A stretch of DNA of 64,000 nt. It comes from Reinekea sp. G2M2-21 (GTDB lineage: Bacteria; Pseudomonadota; Gammaproteobacteria; Pseudomonadales; Natronospirillaceae). Location: positions 434,001 through 498,000 of the forward strand of contig NZ_JADPQG010000003.1 in assembly GCF_015687175.1 (NCBI RefSeq), written 5' to 3'. A model generated the notes under the pieces. That model was given only the letters and a program-made list of their open reading frames with translations. It ran no database searches and was not told the DNA's origin. A program made the position numbers and the translations under genes. Every line of letters begins with the position of its first letter. Position 1 is the stretch's first letter. This document shows positions 1 to 7,317 of the stretch, piece by piece.

Positions 1-1
1 G

Positions 2-736
2 GCGACGTTTTTCATTCTGGGTTGGGTAGCGGATAAATTTCCGGACCTAGTGCGTGACATTGACCAACTAGGACATGAAATCGCTTCACATGGTTACAGT
101 CACCAACTGATTTATTCGCAAAGCCAATCTGTATTTCGGGAAGAAACTTACCGTTCTAAAGAAATCCTAGAAAATCTTACACAAAAACCTGTTCTGGGAT
201 ATCGAGCGGCAAGCTATTCCATCACAAAAAAGTCGTTATGGGCATTGGATATTTTGAGTGAACTGGGTTTTACATGGGACTCCAGCATATTCCCTATTTA
301 TCACGATAATTACGGTATTCCTGACACACCTGATCAACCCTATTTGATTCGAACCCGAAGTGGGGGAGAGATCCGGGAATTCCCAATTACATCCGCAAAA
401 GTGTTAGGTTTGTCAGTGCCTGCTGCAGGTGGCGGCTACTTCCGCCAATTCCCTTACCCACTATTTCGTTACCTGTTCAAAACAGCAAGTGCAAACAATA
501 CAGTTCCAAAGATTTTTTATTTGCACCCATGGGAAATTGACGCTGACCAACCCCGGTTTAATGAAGCCAGCTGGTTCTCTCGGTTCCGCCACTACACTAA
601 TTTAGATAAGTGTGAAAACCGACTGACTCGTCTGATCGACGACTTTCAATTCGGCACCCTATCCGAAAGCCTTGATCGCTACCAAAATACTGAAACCTAC
701 ACCAATCTGGAAAACGCATTGGTTAGGCTCGCCTGA
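2..736 (+). CDS. Polysaccharide deacetylase, 5' truncated by window edge (exosortase-A type EPS locus)
   Basis: The reading frame is open from base 2, so the gene starts before the window; an internal GTG at 50 is not the real start. It encodes a NodB-type carbohydrate esterase that would remove acetyl groups from an exopolysaccharide or its precursor. The frame begins ATFFILGWVADKFPDL, and the metal-binding SHGYSH motif follows at about base 87. Near the end, FYLHPWEID is typical of the C-terminal domain (DUF3473) of deacetylases in XrtA/PEP-CTERM exopolysaccharide loci. The next genes, a UDP-sugar dehydrogenase and an ExeA-like ATPase, point the same way. The family call is firm; the exosortase link is inferred, because the rest of the locus lies outside the window. 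Confidence 0.85.
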   Translation, partial: ATFFILGWVADKFPDLVRDIDQLGHEIASHGYSHQLIYSQSQSVFREETYRSKEILENLTQKPVLGYRAASYSITKKSLWALDILSELGFTWDSSIFPIYHDNYGIPDTPDQPYLIRTRSGGEIREFPITSAKVLGLSVPAAGGGYFRQFPYPLFRYLFKTASANNTVPKIFYLHPWEIDADQPRFNEASWFSRFRHYTNLDKCENRLTRLIDDFQFGTLSESLDRYQNTETYTNLENALVRLA

Positions 737-757
737 ATTAATTTGTAAGGAAACATT

Positions 758-2050
758 ATGACTCAGCAACACAATCGCACCGTCTCCGTGATCGGTTTGG
801 GCTATGTCGGCCTGCCTGTCGCTGTTGCCTTTGGCAAACAAAAGCAAACGGTAGGCTTTGATATCAACCCAAAACGCATCGCAGAGTTGCGTAATGGTAT
901 AGACAATACCCTGGAAGTTAGCGCGGATGAGTTAGCCGCGACAGATATCCTGTTTACCGCAAATGCAGAAGACCTGCGCAAAGCAGATTTTCACATCATC
1001 GGCGTTCCAACACCGATCAACGATTCAAAGCAACCAGACTTAACACCGCTGATAAAAGCATCTGAAACAATTGGCCCCCAATTAAAAAAAGGCGATATCG
1101 TCGTTTATGAGTCCACCGTATACCCCGGCACCACGGAAGAAGACTGTGTACCGGTTTTAGAGCGTACGTCAGGCCTGGTATGTGGTCAGGACTTCTTTGT
1201 TGGTTACTCCCCTGAACGCATTAATCCAGGCGACAAAGAACGGACTTTTACCAATATTCTAAAAATTGTATCTGGCCAGACTCCTGAAATTCTTGAAATC
1301 GTCGCGAAAGTCTATGAATCCGTCGTCAAGCCCGGTGTCCATCGTGCAGCCAGTATCAAAGTGGCCGAAGCAGCGAAAGTGATCGAAAACACGCAACGTG
1401 ACCTGAATATTGCGTTGATGAATGAGTTATCGATTATTTTTAACCATATGGGCATTGATACACTTGAGGTATTGGAGGCCGCTGGCACGAAATGGAACTT
1501 CTTACCGTTCCGTCCAGGCTTGGTTGGTGGACATTGCATTGGTGTCGACCCGTACTATCTTACCCACAAGGCAGAGAAGCTTGGCTACCACCCAGACGTC
1601 ATTCTTGCCGGCAGACGTATTAACGACGGTATGGGTGAGTATCTTGCCGGACAAGTCGTGAAGGAAATGATTGCGCACAACCAACCGGTTAAGGGTGCCA
1701 AGGTGGGCATCCAGGGCATAACCTTCAAGGAAGACTGCCCTGACATCCGCAATTCCAAGGTCATTGACGTTATCCGCGCACTTCAAAGCTGGGGGCTAGA
1801 AGTGATCGTGCACGATCCTCATGCAGACTCCGCTGATACCGAGCATGAATACGGTATTCGTCTAAGTGACAATAGTGAATTTACCAATCTTGACGCCGTC
1901 GTCACTTGCGTTGCACACCGCGAATACCGCAGTATGACTTCGAGTGATTTTAAACAGATGCTGAAGCCACAGGCCGGTGTGTATGACATCAAATCCATTA
2001 TGGATCGAGACAGCTTTGCACGTGAAGGCGTGCGCTTGTGGCGTCTGTAA
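758..2050 (+). CDS. Nucleotide-sugar 6-dehydrogenase (TviB/WbpA-like, UDP-GlcNAc/GalNAc type)
   Basis: A 430-residue NAD-dependent dehydrogenase that oxidises C6 of a UDP-sugar to a uronic acid, supplying acidic sugars for an exopolysaccharide. The N-terminal Rossmann motif VIGLGYVGLP lies at residues 11-20. The catalytic cysteine is Cys260 in GGHCIGVDPYYL, and the C-terminal UDP-binding domain contains GITFKEDCPDIRNSK. Length and sequence fit the VipA/TviB group acting on UDP-N-acetylhexosamines better than UDP-glucose dehydrogenase, but the substrate is inferred. The gene lies 21 bp after the deacetylase, and taaggaaac precedes the ATG as a good ribosome binding site. It is probably co-transcribed with both neighbours. 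Confidence 0.88.
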   Translation: MTQQHNRTVSVIGLGYVGLPVAVAFGKQKQTVGFDINPKRIAELRNGIDNTLEVSADELAATDILFTANAEDLRKADFHIIGVPTPINDSKQPDLTPLIKASETIGPQLKKGDIVVYESTVYPGTTEEDCVPVLERTSGLVCGQDFFVGYSPERINPGDKERTFTNILKIVSGQTPEILEIVAKVYESVVKPGVHRAASIKVAEAAKVIENTQRDLNIALMNELSIIFNHMGIDTLEVLEAAGTKWNFLPFRPGLVGGHCIGVDPYYLTHKAEKLGYHPDVILAGRRINDGMGEYLAGQVVKEMIAHNQPVKGAKVGIQGITFKEDCPDIRNSKVIDVIRALQSWGLEVIVHDPHADSADTEHEYGIRLSDNSEFTNLDAVVTCVAHREYRSMTSSDFKQMLKPQAGVYDIKSIMDRDSFAREGVRLWRL

Positions 2051-2074
2051 ACACATAGTTTTGAGGAAATCGTC

Positions 2075-3082
2075 ATGTACCTAGACCATTTTGGCTTCGA
2101 GCGTCATCCGTTCCGAATGGCCCCGGAAGAAGACTTTCTCTATATGTCGCGACAGCACTCAAGAGCCTTCGTTTTTATGGACTCCGCCGTCTGGAGTCCT
2201 GAAGGTTTTGTCGTGATCAGCGGGGAAATAGGCTCTGGTAAGACAACATTATTGAAAAAAATGATTTCGGACATTAAGGACGAAGTCACTTTGTTTCACA
2301 TCGCTTACACAAATTTACAAGGCGATGACCTGTTTCAGTTGATTATGCAACAGGCTGGCATACGTGTTGCCGATAGCAATAAGGTATCCATGCTGTTTGC
2401 CATCAATGAGCATTTACGCCAACTGGCAGCCCGTGGGACACCAGTCTTGCTGGCGATAGATGAAGCACAGAACCTCACACATGAGAATCTCGAAGACATC
2501 CGAATGCTTGCCGGCATGGAGGGTCCGAACGGACCGATTCTTAGGGTCATCCTGCTGGGACAACCGGAATTAAAAGATAACATCGCCGATATTCCACAGT
2601 TGACGCAACGAGTTAAGCTCTTTTTTCACCTGGAAGGCCTCTCGTTTGAAGACACCCAACACTATATCTATCACCGTCTGACTGTTGCGGGATTCACCAA
2701 TAAAGAATTGTTTCCGGAACCGATCATTAAACTCATTCACGAGAATTCCAACGGCATCCCTCGGCTGATCAATAAAATCAGTGATGGATTATTGCTTTGT
2801 GCATTTGCAGAAGACAGGTTCACACTGCAAGGCACTGACATTGATGAAATTCGCCATGAGCTGCTGGTTTCGACGGATGATATTATTCAGACCCGATCCA
2901 AAAAGGCGGCGGCAAGTGAAGCCACTGCGGCTGCTCAGTCTGCCGCTAATGGCAACGCGTTGGAGCGTATTGCCATGGCACTGGAAGGTATCGAAGCAAA
3001 ATTGGATCATCTGGTGGACGCCAACAACCCAAAGATTCGACTCTTTGAGGAGGCCCGCAAGCGGCTGAAAGACGGCAATTAG
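2075..3082 (+). CDS. ExeA/GspA-like AAA ATPase of an exopolysaccharide/secretion locus
   Basis: A 335-residue ATPase. Walker A is GEIGSGKTT at residues 50-58 and Walker B is VLLAIDEAQ at 124-132, the usual ExeA arrangement; a sensor-like LGQPEL follows. The start MYLDHFGFERHPFRMAPEE matches the conserved N-terminus of ExeA-type ATPases, including those in exosortase-A loci. The last 60 residues are Ala-rich and helical and differ from the peptidoglycan-binding tail of classical ExeA. It lies 24 bp after the dehydrogenase and 50 bp before a strong terminator, so it is the last gene of the unit. A role in powering or regulating polymer assembly or export is inferred from context. Confidence 0.82.
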   Translation: MYLDHFGFERHPFRMAPEEDFLYMSRQHSRAFVFMDSAVWSPEGFVVISGEIGSGKTTLLKKMISDIKDEVTLFHIAYTNLQGDDLFQLIMQQAGIRVADSNKVSMLFAINEHLRQLAARGTPVLLAIDEAQNLTHENLEDIRMLAGMEGPNGPILRVILLGQPELKDNIADIPQLTQRVKLFFHLEGLSFEDTQHYIYHRLTVAGFTNKELFPEPIIKLIHENSNGIPRLINKISDGLLLCAFAEDRFTLQGTDIDEIRHELLVSTDDIIQTRSKKAAASEATAAAQSAANGNALERIAMALEGIEAKLDHLVDANNPKIRLFEEARKRLKDGN

Positions 3083-3131
3083 AACGGGTTGGCTGTCAGC
3101 TGTTATTGACACATCAATCAGGTGAAACATC

Positions 3132-3159
3132 AGGACCGCGCTTGGCGGTCCTTTTTTTT
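3132..3159 (+). terminator. Rho-independent terminator of the EPS operon
   Basis: A perfect 7-bp stem (ggaccgc at 3133-3139 with gcggtcc at 3145-3151), a 5-nt loop, then eight T residues. It lies 50 bp after the ATPase gene and ahead of the hydrolase gene, separating the two transcription units. Confidence 0.9.
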
Positions 3160-3193
3160 GCCATTAAGGTGAGTGTTAAAACAAGGAACAGAG

Positions 3194-4048
3194 ATGGCTA
3201 TGAAACTAACATCACTACTTGGCAACTCCCAGAAACTAGACGGCGGAGCCATGTTTGGCAATGCGCCAAAAGCCTTGTGGCAACAGTGGTATCCATGCGA
3301 CGAACAAAATCGCATACATCTGCAATGTCGCTGCCTGTTAGTACAGGAAGACGATCGGAACATTCTGTTTGAAACCGGCATAGGTGCTTTTTTTGAACCA
3401 AAGCTGAAACAACGCTTCGGTGTACAAGAAGACGAACATTGCCTACTCAACGCTCTATCTGAGTTGGGGCTCTCACCCAGCGATATCGATATCATAGTAC
3501 TTTCACACCTACACTTTGATCATGCGGGGGGGCTATTGAAGGCCTACCAAGAGCTGAAAGCGCCCACACTCGCTTTTCCAAACGCACAAGTCATAGTTAG
3601 TGAAACAGCCTGGCAACGAGCGCTGAACCCGCATGCCAGAGATAAAGCCTCCTTTATTGCAGACCTTCAACCACTGCTCGAAGCATCCGGACGATTGGAG
3701 CGGGTCAGGGGTACACGCAGTGCTCTGTTGGGCGACCGTTATCGGTTCCACTACAGCGACGGCCACACTCCAGGCATGCTATTGACGGAAATCGAAACAG
3801 ATGACGGCGCATTGGTGTTTGCGGCCGACCTGATCCCAGGCACCGCCTGGGTACATTTGCCCATTACCATGGGTTACGACCGGTTTCCAGAAATGCTGAT
3901 TGATGAAAAACGCAGGCTGTTGGCAGACTTACACGCCAGAGGGGGCCACCTGTTTTTTACCCATGACCCGGAAATTGCGTCGGCGGCATTGCAACAGGAT
4001 GATCGCGGTAAATTTTCAGCAGCGAACGCTGTACACAAGCTGGCTTAA
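3194..4048 (+). CDS. MBL-fold metallo-hydrolase
   Basis: A 284-residue metallo-beta-lactamase-fold hydrolase. The metal motif [10 protein letters not shown] gives His105, His107, Asp109 and His110 as ligands. Further ligand candidates are the His in [10 protein letters not shown] and the Asp in VFAADLIPG. It probably hydrolyses a small ester, lactone or thioester; the substrate cannot be read from sequence. The ATG at 3194 is preferred over an in-frame GTG at 3173 because aaggaacag sits just before it. The gene follows the EPS terminator and converges on the AEC transporter gene with 13 bp between them. There is no signal peptide, so it is cytoplasmic. Confidence 0.82.
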   Translation: MAMKLTSLLGNSQKLDGGAMFGNAPKALWQQWYPCDEQNRIHLQCRCLLVQEDDRNILFETGIGAFFEPKLKQRFGVQEDEHCLLNALSELGLSPSDIDIIVLSHLHFDHAGGLLKAYQELKAPTLAFPNAQVIVSETAWQRALNPHARDKASFIADLQPLLEASGRLERVRGTRSALLGDRYRFHYSDGHTPGMLLTEIETDDGALVFAADLIPGTAWVHLPITMGYDRFPEMLIDEKRRLLADLHARGGHLFFTHDPEIASAALQQDDRGKFSAANAVHKLA

Positions 4049-4061
4049 TCCAGATAAATGG

Positions 4062-5012
4062 TTATATCCAGTGCAGAGCTTTCATCACCACCAGCCCAAA
4101 ACTGGTGGTGAACAGACTGCATACCGTGGTGACCGCGATTATACTGGCGGCCAAACTGGCATTCCCCCCCATCGCACGTACCATCATGTAACTGGCTGCC
4201 GCCGTTGGGGTTGCCATCATCAGATACATCACACCGAGCTCCATACCACGGAAACCTAGCAGATACGCTACAGTCGCCGCGAGGTATGGAATCACAATCA
4301 ACTTTAAGACCGATGCCCAGGCGGTAACCTTGCCAGCCGAGACAAAACCAGCCCATGAAAGGCTGGCACCAATACTAAGCAAGGCCAGCGGCAACGTCAT
4401 CTGAGCAAGATACCCCGCTGACTCCACGATAAATTCAGGCACATGAATCCCTGATACCCGCCAGCAACCGGCGATAACAATTGCAATAATCAGAGGGTTT
4501 TTAACCAAGCTTGTTAGGGTAGACAACACCACATTGGTGCTTTCGCCCGATTGCTTCCAGCGATTTAATGTCACCACAGCCAACACGTTATACAACAAAG
4601 ACAGGGCCGCCAAGTAAATGGACGCGAGTGTCGCCCCCTCGGCACCAAAGGCACTAATGCAGAAACCCAAACCCACTATACCCATATTGCCGCGAAACGA
4701 GCCTTGCACGAAGACACCACGCTCCTCGCGAATGGCTGTGACCCAATGGCTGAGAATCGATAACACGACAAATGATGCCAGCGTAAACACGACACCAAAG
4801 CCGATTATTGTCCAATTGATACCTGAGTCCGCGTCGGCTTTGACAATACTGACGAACAGCAAAGACGGTAAAGCCACATTGAATACCAATTTAGATGCGC
4901 CCTTATTAAAAGGCTCATTAATCCAGTCCAGACGCATAAACAAAACGCCGAGCAAAACCAGAACGGCAATGGGTAGAGTAACTTGCAGTGAAAACAACAA
5001 TAATGACAACAC
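4062..5012 (-). CDS. AEC-family (auxin efflux carrier-like) permease
   Basis: A 316-residue inner-membrane protein with about ten hydrophobic segments spread over its whole length, in the two-repeat pattern of the AEC transporter family (members include malonate, malate and other organic-anion permeases). Diagnostic stretches are FRGNMGIVGLGF, PLALLSIGASL and MATPTAAASYMM. The start is a GTG at 5012 with ctggag six bases before it; no ATG fits as well. The substrate is unknown. It is transcribed alone and converges with the MBL hydrolase gene. Confidence 0.85.
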   Translation of the reverse strand: MLSLLLFSLQVTLPIAVLVLLGVLFMRLDWINEPFNKGASKLVFNVALPSLLFVSIVKADADSGINWTIIGFGVVFTLASFVVLSILSHWVTAIREERGVFVQGSFRGNMGIVGLGFCISAFGAEGATLASIYLAALSLLYNVLAVVTLNRWKQSGESTNVVLSTLTSLVKNPLIIAIVIAGCWRVSGIHVPEFIVESAGYLAQMTLPLALLSIGASLSWAGFVSAGKVTAWASVLKLIVIPYLAATVAYLLGFRGMELGVMYLMMATPTAAASYMMVRAMGGNASLAASIIAVTTVCSLFTTSFGLVVMKALHWI

Positions 5013-5183
5013 AGCTGGCTCCAGGAAAGATAAGGCTGATTCTTAAGAAATGGCATTAAATAGATTGCGACGAATGTCGACCAAGGTGGGCTTCAGAGGC
5101 GTCTGCATCTGGCTTTGCAGTGTATCAGAAGTCAATAGTCAGGACTGCAATGCAGACCTGACCATAATCAATAGAACTGGCAA

Positions 5184-5564
5184 TTATAGACGTTCGAGAT
5201 CAGCTTCAATTTCCGCGATCTTTGCACTGACAACCTTTTCCAAGTGGCTCAGGTCAGACAAAATCTTCTTCTTCAGATCCACTTCTTTCAAAACTTCACG
5301 CTTGGCGATCTGATCCAGTTCTTCTATGACGTACCGCAACGTCGATGCGATTTCACTGGTGTCATTGTAAGTGCCGGTGCCACTATCAACTTTCACTCGC
5401 TTTTGTTGACGCGGGTACTTGAATTTTTCACTGCGTGCAAAAAGGTCTCCCTTATCGCGCGAGTAATAGATTTTAAGTACATCACTTTTGCCTTCAGTAC
5501 GAACGGTATATTTCTCGATGCGATCAACGTCGGTAATGCCGATAGCGGTTAAATTTGGGTACAT
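5184..5564 (-). CDS. DUF3461 family protein
   Basis: A 126-residue cytoplasmic protein that I recognise as DUF3461, a family seen in gammaproteobacteria with no known function. Visible hallmarks are the start MYPNLTAIGITDVDRIEKY, the central KFKYPRQQKRVKVDSG, and RYVIEELDQI before a charged C-terminal helix that looks like a coiled coil (about residues 85-126). A GA-rich Shine-Dalgarno stretch precedes the ATG. It is monocistronic, with about 170 bp of non-coding sequence on its 3' side and 140 bp on its 5' side. Confidence 0.8.
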   Translation of the reverse strand: MYPNLTAIGITDVDRIEKYTVRTEGKSDVLKIYYSRDKGDLFARSEKFKYPRQQKRVKVDSGTGTYNDTSEIASTLRYVIEELDQIAKREVLKEVDLKKKILSDLSHLEKVVSAKIAEIEADLERL

Positions 5565-5704
5565 GCATTCATCTCTTCACAGGGTTGGGTATAACGGACT
5601 GTTATCATTTAAGCCTAGACTAATATGAACACCTTTCCAATACGCGTGTCACATAGAGGAAAGGCTGGCTTGCTTACGCCTCGTAGTGATCAGTTTACAA
5701 TCGA

Positions 5705-6235
5705 TTAACGTACCCATCCGATGGCAAAATGAATAGCTGGTAATAAGGCCACATCGGCCGGATCATCCACTTTAAACAGCAACGCCGCGCCCAGTCCGAA
5801 GCTGACGTTGAATGTTTTCCAGCGCCAAAAATAGCCATGATCAATACGCGTTCGCAGTGCACCCTGCGCGTCAAGTCCGCACTGCTCCTGATCAATATCC
5901 CATAAACAGTAGGAACCTTTGTCGGAGTCATAGTAGCGCCCATCATAAACATCCTGACTGTAACCGACTTCAAAACCGGTCACCCAACCGGGCTGATAGG
6001 TTTGTTGCTCAAAGTAAGTCGCGCGTATACCGACATCGTAAAGTGGTTGATCGGTCGCCGAACGCGCATAGGGACCCACCGCCCAATGACTGTTAAGTTT
6101 CATATCGACAGCCAAATCAACATATTGGCTGCCGACGATCATAAATGGATCCGTCTGGATATTTAAAAAATCATCCGCTCGGCTAAACAATGGAAGTGTC
6201 AGCAGGAGTAGCATCACGCTCTTTTTCAATGTCAT
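5705..6235 (-). CDS. Exported beta-strand-rich protein, unknown function (paralogue of 6259-6762)
   Basis: A 176-residue protein with a signal peptide (MTLKKSVMLLLLTLPLFSRA, cleavage near residue 20). The rest alternates aromatic and polar residues and ends in an aromatic-rich strand (HFAIGWVR), which suggests a small outer-membrane barrel or periplasmic beta protein. The ATG at 6235 is chosen because gaaggaatt stands just before it and the signal peptide starts there; a longer frame from 6304 would overlap the upstream gene. It shares a visible pattern with the preceding gene: a DP-M motif after the signal, an I-G-R-YFE/WFEE strand, and LPA-AIG at the end. The pair is probably a tandem duplication in one operon. 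Function unknown. Confidence 0.7.
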   Translation of the reverse strand: MTLKKSVMLLLLTLPLFSRADDFLNIQTDPFMIVGSQYVDLAVDMKLNSHWAVGPYARSATDQPLYDVGIRATYFEQQTYQPGWVTGFEVGYSQDVYDGRYYDSDKGSYCLWDIDQEQCGLDAQGALRTRIDHGYFWRWKTFNVSFGLGAALLFKVDDPADVALLPAIHFAIGWVR

Positions 6236-6258
6236 TTCAAAATTCCTTCTCATCAGCG

Positions 6259-6762
6259 TTAAAAGGCGCGGCCAATTGCGATTTCCCACGCGGGCAACAT
6301 CCACGACTGAAATCCGTCATATCGGCTATCAGACATTTGCTCTGATTCCACCAGAAACTGCACCCCGATACCAAAGTTGGCATATATATCGCGCCAGAGA
6401 ACCTGATATGTCTGTGTCAGCTTCAAGCGTGTTCTGGCGTAACGCGCGGACTGCAGATCCACCTTCACCATGGCATTGGAATGCCAACCGCTTGCAAAGA
6501 CCCCCTCCTCAAACCAGTCCAGACGCACGCCAATTGAAGTCTCGTCCTGATTGTCAAAGCTTCCCCAACTGGCATCGTCCAAATGCCAAAACATCAGCCC
6601 AGCCGAAACCATCGACGATATCTGCCGATCCAGTTGCACATTCGCGTAACCGGCAGCCGCCATGGTTGGATCAATATGAACTTTATAATCAGGCTGTTCA
6701 GCAAGTGCCGACCCCGCACCCAACAGCCCCCCGACAACACCAAACAATGTACTGATTTTCAT
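6259..6762 (-). CDS. Exported beta-strand-rich protein, unknown function (first of a tandem pair)
   Basis: A 167-residue protein with a clear signal peptide (MKISTLFGVVGGLLGAGSALA then EQ). The ATG at 6762 has agaaggatc ahead of it and is preferred over an upstream in-frame start at 6798. The mature part is rich in beta strands and Trp/Tyr and ends MLPAWEIAIGRAF, matching the end of the next gene's product. It may be a small outer-membrane barrel, but no named family was recognised. It is separated by 23 bp from its paralogue and probably co-transcribed with it. The 186 bp upstream, shared with the divergent DUF503 gene, are AT-rich and likely hold both promoters. Confidence 0.7.
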   Translation of the reverse strand: MKISTLFGVVGGLLGAGSALAEQPDYKVHIDPTMAAAGYANVQLDRQISSMVSAGLMFWHLDDASWGSFDNQDETSIGVRLDWFEEGVFASGWHSNAMVKVDLQSARYARTRLKLTQTYQVLWRDIYANFGIGVQFLVESEQMSDSRYDGFQSWMLPAWEIAIGRAF

Positions 6763-6948
6763 GAAAGATCCTTCTGTGCACACCACGAATAGTGCCAATA
6801 TAATACACGCAATAAAAAATCAAAAACAAACAAAGATCAATAATACGCAACTTCAATAATAATTGACGGCAACTATACTGAATTTATTCAAATCACGACT
6901 AAAAAGCAGTTAGGATGATTCCCATTATTGTCGACCAAACTGAAATTT

Positions 6949-7233
6949 ATGGCATTACACCTGAGACTTTTACAAATCGAAATGTATTTACCTAACGTAT
7001 CTTCCACATCGGATTTACATCGCGCGTTGGGGCCACTTAAGCGGTTCTGCAAAGAACAGGATAATATTGCGTTGTCGATCGAATCATTCGATACCAACGA
7101 CCGCGGACAGTTTTCCCTGATTGTTGCCGGTAACGACAAACGTAATGTCGAACAGGAAAGTGAACATCTGCTGGCGTGGATTGAATCCCGGATTAACGGG
7201 CAAAGCCTAGCATCGAACATTACCTGGCTGTAG
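6949..7233 (+). CDS. DUF503 (YlxP-like) family protein
   Basis: A 94-residue cytoplasmic protein that fits the DUF503/YlxP fold. It opens with a beta strand (LHLRLLQIEMYLP), then a helix with basic residues (RALGPLKRFCKEQDN), a strand ending in LIVAGNDKRNVEQE, and a final helix-strand. In DUF503 the conserved AVVGNDRxHVE stretch sits at the same place. Starting at ATG 6949 keeps the first strand; a start at 6982 would cut it. The Shine-Dalgarno sequence is weak. Function is unknown; in Bacillus ylxP lies near ribosome-maturation genes. Here it lies 84 bp upstream of the mrp operon in the same direction. Confidence 0.6.
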   Translation: MALHLRLLQIEMYLPNVSSTSDLHRALGPLKRFCKEQDNIALSIESFDTNDRGQFSLIVAGNDKRNVEQESEHLLAWIESRINGQSLASNITWL

Positions 7234-7317
7234 ACAGCGCGCGATCGGTTCGAACTTTGTTACAATTTACAGCTATTCTGAAACAAATCTAAAAAACTAT
7301 ACGGAGAGCAGGTCAGG

